A stretch of DNA of 64,000 bases from Dryococelus australis (Eukaryota > Arthropoda > Insecta > Phasmatodea > Phasmatidae). The translations under genes and the position numbers were made by a program. Location: positions 173,314,332 to 173,378,331 of the forward strand of contig CM056998.1 of NCBI GenBank assembly GCA_029891345.1, read 5' to 3'. Below, one piece after another: positions 23,430 through 34,810 of this stretch. Within the stretch, counting starts at the first letter, position 1; the number at the start of each line of letters is the position of its first letter. The notes under the pieces were generated by a model that saw only the letters and a program-made list of their open reading frames with translations, had not been told where the DNA came from and ran no database searches.

Positions 23430-24060
23430 CTATACTTTGAAAATAAGGAGTTCCTAATGTTATTTATTATTAACCTTAGTCAGATTTCTGCTAAATGTTG
23501 AATTTTCGGATCAATTAAAATAGAGCGATATTAAAAATAACTATCTTGGTCTCTTTTTTAAGGTATTATATTGCTACACAGGATGAATTTTAATACCACC
23601 GACAATCTTCAGCTATTAGTTCGTAACAAAAAATAATCCCAAACCTATAACGTCGTTTTGATACACAAATTGCAAACATCTGCACTGTTTGAAAAATTAA
23701 TTTAATGTATTTTATAAACGGTTCGAATACCGCATATCCCTCTAAGAAATTGTTCGGAAATTTACCATACTAGTGTAATCGCTTAGTGAGAAAAGAAGGA
23801 ATGGAAATTTTTTTCCCCTATACATTCATTGTAGCGTTCCTACATTTGCTCAAGAAACAGTCACATGCGTAAGGAAGTTCCCAACTTTGTATAGTAGCGA
23901 TACTAAACATTCCTATGTCCGCAGCTTGACCATACACTGTATAGATTGAAAAACTTCCACTAGAGTTTAGAAAGTTTGCCAAAAAAAACCTTTACAGTAC
24001 TCTTCGTTCTTCAGAGCAGACAGTAATCCGCCTCAATATCAGCACAGACTAGATAATAAC
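23430..24060. other. AT-rich, gene-free stretch
   Basis: No gene or repeat family recognised. Confidence 0.4.
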
Positions 24061-24065
24061 ACAGA

Positions 24066-24330
24066 GGCGAAATGGCGAAGTGGTTCCTCTGGGTGAACCC
24101 ATTCTCTGACTGGCTGGGCAAGACTCTGAAAGTGGGCCGTATGTCTGATTGGTTACCGCGTGATGCGAAAGATCTCCTATTGGCAGGACTATCGGCAGGC
24201 GAGTAGTTCGTCCGGCGCTGATTGGCGAACGGCGTTGTCGGTCAGTGACGCCATGTTGCTGGCTGGCCTGTGCGGGTGTAGTTTCACGGAATCTCTTTCC
24301 GCCCTGGTGGTCAAATACTGGTCACTTCAC
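24066..24330 (+). repeat. Dispersed repeat F, copy 2
   Basis: Matches the reversed copies at 21495 and 53440 and the direct copies at 36345 and 57335 (cattctctgactggctggg, tctgattggttaccgcg, gacgccatgttgctgg). The 62-codon frame at 24160-24348 lies inside the repeat and is not supported as a gene. Confidence 0.6.
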
Positions 24331-24360
24331 CGGACAGAGATTAAATGACATGAAATGCAA

Positions 24361-24783
24361 AGGCTGTTCATGATAAAGTGAACACTTTTGAAATCAATCT
24401 TAGAGAAATGTCACTGCCGCTACCTGCATATTATTTAACGGGCGCACTGAGTAACATGCGTCCAGTAAAGATGGTAGCGATGGATGAGAAGTAGTTCCGA
24501 ATCTTAACGTCAAATAAAAAGTGTTAGGTAACCATTTCTGATAAATTAAATTATTTCTTTCGCTTTTTGTGGTTTCTAATGCATCGAGATCTAAAAACGA
24601 ACAGATTTATTAAATATTTACTTTTCTAATAGTTTCACAGTTTCGTTTGACCGACGCATGAATAAAGTTACGAGGTCCTTGAAAATGCCAATCTTACATA
24701 AGGCGGAAGAATATACAACTTGAATACAAGTAGATCTACGGCAGGGCTTTCAAAAGTGCTCATTTTACGGTGAACATCCTATA
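24361..24783 (-). mobile_element. MITE family B1, near full length, reversed
   Basis: Tips aggctgttcatgataaagtg and ttttacggtgaacatcctata. The interior is read in reverse (gatgagaagtagttcc, cataaggcggaagaatatac, gtagatctacggcaggg). Confidence 0.85.
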
Positions 24784-25129
24784 CACAGCAGAAAGCAGTG
24801 TCCAATAAGGAAAGTCCGTCATGTAACAGGAGACATAAGTTCTTGAAACCGTATTCCGCAGTCTCGCAAATAGCTGCTGCTATAACGTCGAACAAGAACA
24901 CATTTCTGTTGGCATTGGCGTATGAGACAGCGTTATGCGGATACTTGTACAGTTCCGAAAAAAAAATTTATTCATTGCAGTACTTGGAATTATACCTATT
25001 TCCATCTGTGCCTGAAAATGTTATAAGCGACTCTTTCGCCTCTGTAAACTTACTTAAATAGTAGGAAATAGAGCATTTATGGCCAACGGCGTGGGGAGTG
25101 GGAGCTAGGGAGTCAATTAAAAATGTTTT

Positions 25130-25330
25130 AAATTAATTTTTAGATAATTTTTTATAATTTTTATAATTAATATTTAATAATACATTTTTTGGAATTTTTT
25201 AGATTTATTTGTGATTTTTGTTTTAATTTTTTTTTGGATTTTGCATTTGTAACGTCAAAGGTAAAAGGTCAAGGGTCATCTGCATACAATATGGATGCAA
25301 GATGGCTGACGCTTAGTTCTTATTCCTATC
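25130..25330. repeat. AT-rich repeat with AGGTCA half-sites, unit 1
   Basis: An AT-rich tract (many ttttt runs) leads into aaggtcaagggtcatctg and then gatggatgcaagatggctgacg. The same order, AT-rich tract, AGGTCA-like motifs, then (a)agatagcggctc, recurs at 25500-25700. A third fragment begins at 63893. Confidence 0.5.
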
Positions 25331-25499
25331 CTGTATACCGTGTATCGATTTGGCATAGGGTATGTTTATAAAACCAATATGGCCACCACTGCTCTGTAGG
25401 TCCTGAAGAAGCAACTCTTATTACTAAGGTTGGGTGAAAAATGAATTTGAAGGGCTTCTGCAATTTTTTGAAGGGAAAATGGGTCATTTCTGAGGATCC

Positions 25500-25700
25500 C
25501 TTTAGTAATTTTTTTTATAATTTTCGATATTTTTATTAATTATTTTATTAATAATTTTTTTTTAGAATTTTTAGGATTTTTTTTTTTTTTTTTTTTAGTT
25601 TTTAGGGTCAAAGGCCCTCGGGTCAAGTTGAAGGTCACGGGTAAAATGTCATGGGTCAAGGGTAAAACGTCAATGACTTCCAAGATAGCGGCTCCCCGCA
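25500..25700. repeat. AT-rich repeat with AGGTCA half-sites, unit 2
   Basis: Contains T-runs to about 25600, then several GGGTCA/AGGTCA motifs within 70 bp (tagggtcaaaggccctcggg, gaaggtcacgggt, atgggtcaagggt) followed by ccaagatagcggctccc. It resembles 25130-25330 in layout. Confidence 0.5.
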
Positions 25701-25812
25701 TCCAAATCCGAACGCCGACGCCGTTGGACGTCAATACTCCATTTCCTACTACTTACTTGCTCTGTGATATTGTTTCCGAACTTGAGCGCCAGGCGGTGAA
25801 AAATTCGACGTA

Positions 25813-25940
25813 CACGCGGTGGCTGAGCAGTTAAGACTCTTCGCCTTCCATCAAGGCGAACCGGGTTTTATCCCTGGCCCGGTCATTCCCGACTCTCATG
25901 ACCTCGTTGTTAAAGAAACCTCCGCAGTAAAAAGATCGGT
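25813..25940 (+). mobile_element. tRNA-derived SINE, family 1-related, truncated
   Basis: cacgcggtggctgagcagtt carries an A-box-like TGGCTGAGCAG. It is followed by aaggcgaaccgggtttta and tccctggcccggtcattccc, and then tcatgacctcgttgttaaag, which parallels the 3' part of SINE family 1 (tcaagacctcgatgttaaga). The central about 120 bp of the usual 260-bp SINE is missing. Confidence 0.55.
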
Positions 25941-26284
25941 ATCATTTAAAGTTATTTTGTTTCGTCCAATTTATCAATATCCAAATAGTATCTGAATGTA
26001 ACATTTCTTTTTGGATCAAAGTTGAAAGTCTGTAATTCGTTAATGCAGTGGAAATTATGTCACTGGCATGCAAAAAATGTTATTAAAAGTTATCTAGGCC
26101 TACTCTGCAAGAAAATGCATTACAAATCCATTTTTTACTGCAAAATTCGTTGGTGAAATAATAACTTTTTCTTTAGTAACAAAGTAGCATCTTTCGTGAA
26201 TATATTGCTGTAGTAAAATCATTCACTGTCCTTTAACCTGTCTGAGGAAATCGAATAAAGGTGAAGCATATTTTCGCAGTTTTT

Positions 26285-27030
26285 CACTCCCGATGAATGC
26301 TGCTCCCGTTTCATATTGCTGCCGACGCATGCTGCTCCCGTCGCATGCTACTCACTATGCATGCTGCTCCCATTGCATGCTGCTTCCGATGCATGCTGCT
26401 CCCGTCGTTTGCTACTATCGATGTATGCAGCTCCCATTGCATGCTGCTCCCGATGCTTACTGCTCACGTTGCATGCCTCTCCCGATGCATGCTGTTCCAG
26501 TTGCGTGCTACTCACTATTCAGGCTGATCCCGTTGCATGCTACCCCCTATGCATGCTGTTCACGTTGCATGCTGCTCCCGTTGCATGCTGCTCCCGACGC
26601 ATGCTGCTCCCATTGCATGCTACTCCCTAAGCATGCTGCTCCCATTGCATGCTGCTCCCGATGTATGCTGCGCACGCTGCATGCTACTCCCTAAGCATGC
26701 TGCTCCCGTTGCATGCTGCTCCCGACGCATGCTGCTCCCATTGCATGCTACTCCCTAAGCATGCTGCTCCCATTGCATGCTGCTCCCGATGTATGCTGCG
26801 CACGCTGCATGCTACTCCCTAAGCATGCTGCTCCCGTTGCATGCTGCTCCCGACGCATGCTGCTCCCATTGCATGCTACTCCCTAAGCATGCTGCTCCCA
26901 TTGCATGCTGCTCCCGATGTATGCTGCGCACGCTGCATGCTGCTCCTGATGCATGCTGCTCCCATCGCATGCTACTCCCGATGCATGCTGCTCCCATCGC
27001 ATGCTGCTTCCGATGCATGCTGCTCCCTCT
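26285..27030. repeat. 18-bp minisatellite with 128-bp higher-order repeat
   Basis: Units of about 18 bp built around GCATGCTGCTCCC run for about 740 bp. From about 26629 to 27012 seven units form a 128-bp block repeated three times with few differences (the landmark cgatgtatgctgcgcacg recurs about every 128 bp). Because the units are not a multiple of three, several frames on both strands stay open and encode CCSRCMLLPMHAAP-type peptides. These are by-products of the repeat, not genes. Each unit contains the palindrome GCATGC. Confidence 0.9.
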
Positions 27031-27535
27031 GCTTTGTTACCGCAGCCATAAGTGGTGTTGAGTTGGGGTAGTGGAGTACTATCGTTTCTCATCATTGCCG
27101 AAGTTCAGAACAGTGGTAATTCAGGCTCTGTGAGGGGTCCTTGACCACCTAGTTCTTCTGTTGTTTGAATACAGTGGGTTAGGAAGGACTAGCTCATCCG
27201 CCCACTGCCCCATAACAATTAGTAGTAGCTGTTGGTAAGATCCACCGCAGCTGCAACAGGAGACCACCGAGTTACCCCAGGAAGCCCGCTACCCAGGGGT
27301 AGTGGAGTGGGGAGAGAATTGCCCCTGAGTGCAAAAGGAGCTCAGGAGGGGAGGTAATGAAGTGTTGTTCCGGGGATATGGTGGCAGTGGTGGGAGCAAA
27401 GCTTGGCTTGGAATCCATCCGGCAAGAGGAAGGAGGGGTATTTGTTTCGAGACCATCTGGAGGGAAGTTGCTGTTTGTGAAGGAGTGTAAAGAGGCTAGC
27501 AGATCGCAGCCTTTAGCAACCATACAAAAATTCAC
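27030..27535. other. Unassigned moderately GC-rich stretch
   Basis: No recognised gene. Frames at 27357-27614 (plus) and 27272-27535 (minus) overlap each other and have no motif. The sequence is less AT-rich than the flanks. Confidence 0.35.
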
Positions 27536-27539
27536 TTAC

Positions 27540-27897
27540 GTATCTGCATATATTTTAACGGGCGTCCTTAGTAACATGCGCATAATAAAGTTGGCAACGA
27601 TGGATGGGAAGTAGTTCCTTATCTCGACATAGAATAAAAAGTTTTAGGCAACCATTTCTGAACGCTTAAATTATTTCTTTCGTTTTATGTTTTTTATATG
27701 TATCGAAGTGAAAAAATTAGTAGATTTTTTGAAATACTTACTTTTCTAACAATTTCACTCACTTGACCGACCCATGAATAAAGTTATGTGGTCCATGACA
27801 ATGTAAATCTTACATTAGGTGGAAGAATACACAACGTGCATACGAGTAGATCTTAAGCAGGGCTTTCAAAAGTGCTCATTTTACCGTGAATAGCCTA
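27540..27897 (-). mobile_element. MITE family B1, one end lost
   Basis: The interior and right tip match the other reversed B1 copies (gatgggaagtagttcc, gcagggctttcaaaagtgct, ttaccgtgaatagcc). The left about 60 bp, including one TIR, is missing. Confidence 0.8.
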
Positions 27898-28059
27898 AAC
27901 CATGGATGATATAGGCAAGGACAGGAGATTTTGGAATAAGAAAGGAATATTCCATAGTCTTGGAGTTATCGCATAATGTTCATCGAACACGTGGCAGGAA
28001 CTGTGGGGCTGGAAGCGGCTGTTCGACGAAATTGTTGAAAGTAATAGAAGCTTACCGAG

Positions 28060-28165
28060 AGTTCCACGGGCCCTGATTGGCCGGACTTTCGATGCTCCCT
28101 TTTGGGAGGGGTAGATTTTCTCTATATAACGCCAGGAGCTTGTCGTGTGAGCAGAGACCGGCACT
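28060..28165 (+). promoter_or_regulatory. Promoter-like CCAAT/TATA arrangement
   Basis: ctgattggcc (an inverted CCAAT box) lies about 50 bp upstream of ctctatataacgcc, a TATA-like box. About 30 bp downstream of the latter is gtgtgagcagagacc. The spacing fits an RNA polymerase II core promoter, but no transcribed gene is recognised downstream and an LTR or transposon promoter is equally possible. Confidence 0.25.
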
Positions 28166-28329
28166 ACTGGGCGTTAAACTTACAATTAAGTACTTTCAAA
28201 TATGTGGAAAATTATATGAAATTCTGGTCCGTCTGGCCGTTATCAAGATGACGTGTTTGACGTCATGGCAGGTAGAAAACTATATGGTTTTCAGAAACCA
28301 AAGACAGAAACTTTCTGTTTGAGATAATA

Positions 28330-29750
28330 GGGTGATTTAAATATTTATCTTCCATGTTTAAGGCCAGCCGAATTTTAAAGTATGTCAAAGATAGAAAAAA
28401 TTAAAGTCATTTGAGTCTTTCGGACTTTAGGAAATGTCTGACTCTATAGTGAAAGTCAGTATTGAGAGACTGGACAAATGAGCACGCTTATGAATGAGGA
28501 AATACTCAATTTTTAGACTTTGTATTTGGCCAGAATTAAGGAAAATGTTCCGTATTCCGAAAAATGTTCAGAAAATGTCAAAATATATGAAAATTTACTT
28601 TCATTGATGTGGGCTTTTTGAATGATTATTGAAAATTTATATATTTGATGAGGGCATTTTAAATACGTTGCCCTGAAAGTGAGAATGAATACACAGGAAT
28701 AATTAAGTATTTTATGTTTGACGCTATTAAACTTGAGTATAACTACACCAGTCACATGGATTCGTGTTAGGTGACACGAGAGAGACACTAGATTTGGAGT
28801 GTAATTGTTTCCAAGTTCCACTTGAATGTGGATTTCTAGCATAGGTAAGTTATAGTTTCTAATGGGCATGTGTATTTTACATTTAAAACGTTATCATGCA
28901 TAAATATTTTGAGCCCAAATTATATTTAATCACAGTATTCGGGTTCACTTTTCTGGGCGACTGGATTAATAATAGATTTTATTAAAGATTTACCTTTTTC
29001 CTGTGTAAAATTTGGAAAAAATTATCAAAATAATTTGTACAAGTTATGCCAAGGAAGTCATGTGTTTGCCCGTATTTTCAAACAGGACCGGAATATTTTG
29101 AATATTGCTCTGCTTAAATGGATATTTTATTTTGTTTTCTTGTGAAGTGACTTTAAGGGCTGCGTATAAGCCCCGCTGCCACGCTATTTGATAAGGGCGT
29201 CACAGTGTTTATTATAATAGTTAATTTACGAGAACCCGTGTTAACAGTTATGAAATTATTAGTCATAGGTACATAAGGAACAGTGATTACGAAAATTGAA
29301 TTGTAGTTGGCTAAAAATGGCACATCCACAAATACGGCAAAAAAGTCAGCAGGTGCATTAGACAGACTAACACGTCCTTTGCAAAACGGAAACACCACTG
29401 CCTAATACACCTGATACAGATAAATGCTGTAATGTAAGGATTCAACCTGAATGCAATAGCTATCATAGCGCTACACATCTGGTCATGACTCACGGGCTGC
29501 GAGTCGCAGACTGCAGACAGATTCTCATGAAATGCGAAGGTTATTTACAACTTTGAACTATTCAAACCACTCATGTCCTCGGTGTTGCCAGGCCGTAGTA
29601 TCCCACTTCACTCTTCGAATTGTGTGACTTGCTTTATATGAAAATATGGGTCCAAAGTGGTAGTTCCTTTTAGAGTTTATTCTGCGTTATTATTATTATA
29701 GCCTTTACTTTGGAGAAAGGGTTGGAAGTAAAATTCAACATAGTTTTTGA
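28330..29750. other. AT-rich, gene-free stretch
   Basis: No gene recognised. The minus-strand frames at 28513-28869 and 29153-29398 carry no domain or splice context that I can defend. Confidence 0.35.
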
Positions 29751-29751
29751 G

Positions 29752-30440
29752 AATGCTAAAGAAAAAAAAATGGGTTTGGCTGTGTTGGGGACACGGCGGT
29801 TTGTTTTGCGTGAATACGTCTACGTTGACAGGCTCGGACGCCTCGATGTTTATTTTACTTTCCCGGCACCGCTTCACTAGATAATATGCGGTTTTTCGGT
29901 ATCACTGGATTTCTTTTGAGATACTCTTTCCAACCGTATACGATTTCTGTATTTCGACTTGGCATTTTGACGGGTATAGGCCGATATTGTGTTAAGTATT
30001 CTTAATTGTTTACACATTAAACACATACAACTTCGCCATAACCATGCCACGCAAATGTTTTTATACACGCAATCGATTGATCTTGACGAGAGCTGTCGAT
30101 TTAAACTTAAACGAGCGTCGTAGCTTCTCCTAGTCAAAAGGTATACTACGCGAAATTATGAGACGCGGCGAAACGAACTCAAAATAGCGGTACCCCCAAA
30201 TTACCACTCCCCCCACCCCCTCGTCCACGCACGATTCTTCGCAGTACTAACTCAATGTAACATATTCTTTGATCCATTGAAAATCGAGTGGTGTAATTCA
30301 ATTCTGAATGTAGACGATAGATTCGGAGCTGCAATGCCAAACTCTATCCCCCGATTTTGTTATCATCGAATTTTCTTGATTTCCGCCCACTGTGGTTACA
30401 AATTTAAAGACTCATTCACGTCAAAATTCAAGTACCACTA
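29752..30440 (-). repeat. Dispersed repeat I, copy 2 (uninterrupted)
   Basis: Read on the minus strand it contains in order the sequence seen at 718-1007 and then that seen at 2504-2860, without the 1.5 kb insertion. An ATG at 30137 opens an 86-codon frame (RRSYDARLSLNRQLSSRS ... ISAYTRQNAKSKYRNRIRLE) that continues in a shifted frame as VKRCRESKINIEASE. The basic peptide parallels the one in copy 1. There are one frame change and a stop relative to copy 1's continuous reading. Class of element unknown. Confidence 0.65.
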
Positions 30441-30449
30441 AAAGCGAAA

Positions 30450-32840
30450 TCCTCAAGTGTATTTAACTAATATGATCGAGGATTTTTAGTGCGTCTAAAG
30501 TAATTAAGAGCTCTCAATTTATGTCACGTGCAGTGGGCTTATCAGTCCTGGCGTGTGGAATACACCATGTGAAACACGTCGTGTTAATTCCAGTTTAAAA
30601 TAAATTCGTCGATTTATAGATTTTGGTACCATGATAATTGAATTAACCTCACTGTGCGAAGTAATAAAGAAATGATTGAAACAAACTATTAAAGCTGCCA
30701 TACCAATAATAAATATAACAGGCTTGAAAAACTTTTCGTAGTTAAAATACATTTTTCCAAATCCAATTATCATATCAATTATCTCTCAATTTATTTAATT
30801 TAAATTCAGCCTTTTATACCCTAAATATTAAGATAATAAAGAAAAACTTTTATGCAATTATTTTCTAATAAAAAACAATTTTTCACCTACAGGTTTCTCG
30901 CATTTTAGTAATTAATGTTTTTACAATTCATATCCTGTAAACACCCCTTTAACTAACAATATTATGTTCATTAATTAACGAATTTCAACCTTTCCGTAGG
31001 TATTAAGTTATTGTTGTGTAATGGTTAGCATACACGCGTGTACTAGAAGGGAAAGAGATGGTTCGCGCCAAAATCCTTATTAACGATATTTGCGACAGTG
31101 AATTTGCACGACGTTGATGGGAAACTGGTTCTTACTAATTTTGTTATTTTCACGCAAGTTTCCTCACACAGCGTAGTGCAGAATAAGTATTACCTTACTT
31201 ATAATAAAACTTTTCGTAAGTTTTTGCAGTCATTTATTGCCTTCAAATCAAAGAATAACCCACTATAGAACATTAAAATTCAGCGTGAATTTGTATGGAT
31301 ATTTTCCTTTTAAGTGCGCGTAATTTGCTTTCAGCACATGGACGGAATTTTTTCCTCAAATTTCCACATTGTTCGCAAGATAGTTCAAAGCCCACGATAA
31401 AAGATATTTCACGTCTTTCCCGCGGTCCGCATGTATCTTCCTTGTCTCACGCAACTGGGAATAATGCACTCAGATGTAATAAACGTGAAGGAAAACCATG
31501 TGAAATATAATTGAACAGTATCACGGCGACCTCGCTACGACCATTGTAGCCGCACGTGTTTTGCGCCCTTATCATTTGTTGGATCACAGGTTTCAGTGGC
31601 CCTTGTTAATACATTCTCGGCTTTTGGACTGGAGCCGCGTCTGGTATTTCTTCTTTGGAAGGCGTGGCAGTCTTAGCTGCCATCCACGGGTCCCACTACG
31701 AGACCTACTGTTTCCTTTATGTTAATCAGTTGACTTAGAACCACTGCTAACTCCAACAGTTTAACAAACGCGATTTTAAAATGAATCTATTAACAAAGTA
31801 TAGAACAGTTTAATGGGACGAATTTCCAAGCAAACAAACCAATTTACCGATACATCAAATGAATTTTAACAATAATACTAATGATAACAATATGCATTTA
31901 AATTTCAGGACTTAGAGTAGCGATAAAAGTTTCACTAATTATTGCTAGACATCTGAAACACTTTGGTGTAATTTTCATACTTGTCACATCAGACAGATGC
32001 ACTTTATTTGACAGCCAACTAGTGAAACAAACTTAAATGGTTTCCTTCAAGAAGACTACAGTAAACAACTTCTAGAGAGCTTAGATTTAAAACCATTGGA
32101 TATTTTACAAAATGGAACAGATAATGAATCAGAATTGAGACATCATCAATGGACTTAACGCGATAAAAGAAAAATCATAAAGTTGTGACAACTATGCAAA
32201 AATTATAGAAAGGGATGTTTTCAGTGAGTAAATTTAATTTATGCATTTATTATCAATATTTACCCAAATAAGTCATAGTTTCGTATTGCATGGTCACTGT
32301 AAGAACTTAACTAAACTGGTATCACTACGGATCAATTTATTAACATAACAAAGCAGATTAAATCAACAATAAAATTATTGACTCATTTACAAGAAATATT
32401 GTTTAAAAAATGTAGGGCCTACATGAAATGACTACGTGGCTTAATGTTCAGAGGGTATGGTACTAAGAAAACACCTCTAATTACTTATGTAACAATATCA
32501 ACAACTATAATGAGTGTAATCTTGGTGTTAAAATTTTTACCAGTATTACATTGTAACTAATATCTTAGCAGCTTTTCTGAGAATTCATTCACAAGCTTCT
32601 TCTAACAATTCTAGTGATATTCATTACGATGAAACATCCACTTAGTTCATATTAAATATTATAATTTTCTATATGATTTTTTTCCTTCTGTGATATTGGT
32701 GCAGGCTGTAATGAAGGAAATGGAAATGCATTACATACAAGTTACCTATGTTCTAATTTTTCATGCAGCAGCTACCTTCCAGAAATATAGTTAGTATACA
32801 CCACTTACTTCAGAGTAACAAAACTATTAGTTGACATAAG
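30450..32840. other. AT-rich, gene-free stretch
   Basis: No gene recognised over 2.4 kb. A less AT-rich patch at 31500-31720 (cacggcgacctcgctacgac ... ccatccacgggtcccac) matches nothing else in the window and has no convincing frame. Confidence 0.35.
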
Positions 32841-32845
32841 CCATT

Positions 32846-33310
32846 CAACTTCACTTTCCAAGACATGCCCCTTTTGGTGAACGACGATTTGGATTTTGTA
32901 GTTTACTAAACTTCATGTGTAAAATGTGTAATGTCGTAAGGACGATTTGCACAGGCCCTCCACCATGCGATTCAGAATTTATGAACATAAATGCAGCAGT
33001 AGTTTCAGGTATAATAACCACTGGTGGAGGATATTCGCAACTCGAGGAATTTTCTGCAACACTTAGTATGCCTTGCATTGCTAGAAATTCATGGAGAGTG
33101 TACTACGATGAAATCGTGGAGTCAATTCACCACTGAGCTTGGAAAATTATGTCAGAAGCTCCAGGAAGAAGCCAAAACAGCCATGGAAGCTGGAGACATA
33201 TACAAGGATGGGATTTATATTGCTACTATTGTCGTTGATGGTGCCTGGGTTAAAAAAATCTTACACGAGTAAATACGATTCTCTCTCCGGAGTTGTAAGT
33301 ATGCTCAAAT
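32846..33310 (+). pseudogene. Broken Mutator-like transposase fragment
   Basis: The frame from about 32864 reads PFGERRFGFCSLLNFMCKMC and continues through INAAVVSGIITTGGGYSQLE and EFSATLSMPCIARNSW, a segment typical of the Mutator-like transposases that are abundant in insects (CxxC pair, A-V-x-G-I, G-G-G-Y-S-Q-x-E-E-F, M-P-C). The match continues in a second frame (EEAKTAMEAGDIYKDGIYIA, VVDGAWVKK, the latter being the D-G-A-W motif that opens the catalytic region) and then in a third (SYTSKYDSLSGVVS). At least two frameshifts and a stop break it, and the catalytic core beyond this point is absent. Homology ends near gagttgtaagtatg, which looks like a splice donor but may be coincidence. No terminal inverted repeats were located. 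Confidence 0.8.
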
Positions 33311-33475
33311 GTATTACTTAACCTACTTAATATTTTAAACTTCCAGCACTTGTAAGTACAATCAACAAACTGGTAAATCAGAGTAAAGTGTAATTTAAAA
33401 CCTGATTCATTGTAAAATTATTGCAAATATGTTAGTTTTCGTTTAAAATTACCAGCAACAAGTTAAAATTGTTGT

Positions 33476-33560
33476 AGATTTTGTTATCATCGGATTTTCT
33501 GGATTGTCTCCCACTAAAGTTGCAAATTTAAAAAATGTTCACGTCTAAGTAATTGCGAAT
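33476..33560 (-). repeat. Dispersed repeat I, fragment
   Basis: gattttgttatcatcggatt followed by ttctggattgtctcccact and gcaaatttaaaaaatgttcacgtc matches 30350-30425 in the same direction, with several differences. Confidence 0.6.
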
Positions 33561-33575
33561 CAACAGGAGCGTACA

Positions 33576-33985
33576 GGTACTGTAGCGATGATCGGTACCT
33601 ACCGTCTGCGCGTTGATCGCGAGGGAAACCTCAGTGGTGTGTCGGAGATGTTGATTCTGGAACTACGAGGTGGGACTGTGGTGGCAGCAGGGCGATGCCG
33701 GAGCTTTGATGTGCCCCGCGGGTGCCACACATAACCGAGTTAAGCGCGGGCGCAGGAGGTAAACTCGTTATTGTGGCTGGTCGCGTCGCTGCGCCGTCGA
33801 CACAGTTATCACAGGCAAGCGTGCAAAACTGATCGCACTTCCTACCTACCCTTATCCCACATCCCGCCTACCAGGGAAACGGGCTACACGGCACACTTGC
33901 CAACTTCCCGAGTTCCAACACTCAACTACTTCACTCCTGCCTTCAGAACTAGTCGTCAATCACGTCACCTCGACTAAGGTAAGAA
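33576..33985 (+). other. CpG-rich block ending in a donor-like site
   Basis: A 400-bp GC-rich, CpG-rich block ends in gactaag|gtaagaaggg, a near-perfect 5' splice donor, immediately before a SINE. It could be a promoter plus non-coding first exon, or a fragment of a GC-rich element (it starts tgtagcgatgatcgg). A 68-codon frame inside has no recognised domain. Confidence 0.3.
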
Positions 33986-33987
33986 GG

Positions 33988-34247
33988 GACCATGGTGGCT
34001 GAGCGGTTAGCCTGCTCACCTCCCACCAAGGCGATCCGGTTTCAATCCCCGGCCGGGTCACTCCGGATTTCCGCAAGTGGGAATCGTGCCGGACGATGCC
34101 GTTGGTCGGCGGGATTTCTCGGGGATCTCCCGTTTCCCCCGCCCTATCATTCCGGCGCTGCTCCATACTCACTTCAATCACCTTCATCGGCTCTCGAGAT
34201 CTCGATGTTAAGAGCCGCCCAAATCTCTTCACTCACTCACTCACTAA
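33988..34247 (+). mobile_element. tRNA-derived SINE, family 1
   Basis: Head ccatggtggctgagcggtta (A box TGGCTGAGCGG) and tccggtttcaatccccggcc (B box) identify a tRNA-derived SINE. The body runs cactccggatttccgcaag, gggaatcgtgccggacgatg, cggggatctcccgtttcccc, ctccatactcacttcaatca, and the tail agagccgcccaaatctcttc followed by (actc)n. About 260 bp. Six other copies or parts are in this window. Confidence 0.9.
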
Positions 34248-34289
34248 GGTATTCCCATAAATATACGTTTCCCCTGACCGCCTTGAGTG

Positions 34290-34548
34290 TGGAGTGAAGA
34301 GCGAAGAGATTTAAACGGCTCTTAACATCGAGGTCTTGAAAGCCGATGAGCGTGAAACGGGGCTAGTATGGAGCGGCGCCGAAATGCAAGGGAGGGGGAA
34401 ATGGGAGAACCCCGATAAAACCCGCCGACCAGCAGCATCGTCCGGCACGATTCACACATGTGGAAATCCGGGGTGGATCCGGCAGGGAATCGAACCCGGT
34501 TAGCCTAGGTGTGACGCTACTAGTCTCAGCAGTACGCCACTGGGACCT
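34290..34548 (-). mobile_element. tRNA-derived SINE, family 1, reversed
   Basis: Full-length reversed copy, from gaagagatttaaacggctct at its 3' end to the head complement ggaatcgaacccgg ... cgccactgggacc. It lies tail to tail with the copy at 33988-34247, about 42 bp apart. Confidence 0.9.
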
Positions 34549-34564
34549 TACCGCGTTAATTGGG

Positions 34565-34580
34565 CCGGGGGGGGGGGGAC
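34565..34580. repeat. G homopolymer run
   Basis: ggggggggggg run following ttgggcc; simple sequence. Confidence 0.8.
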
Positions 34581-34810
34581 GAGAGCTCTTGTGGTGTTAC
34601 TAGTTTTTGAGTCATGAAGTTACTAACCGTTCTTTATTGAAATTTCTCTGACAAATATATCACTCAGATTATTAAATAACTACCATATCAATGGACTACT
34701 TTTATTTATTTAACAGGTTGAATGTCTGGTAATTAATTCATGATTACCGTCTGAAACCTGCTACATAAACAATAGCAATACAAGGTAAAATTATAATAGT
34801 GTCTAAAATA

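Noticed and set aside
26293-26694. Cysteine-rich repeat protein (CCSRCMLLPMHAAP type)
   Set aside because: Several frames on both strands are open in the same array, and the frame changes with each unit; a by-product of the minisatellite.
26285-27030. CRISPR array
   Set aside because: Units are contiguous 18-bp repeats without unique spacers, in eukaryotic DNA.
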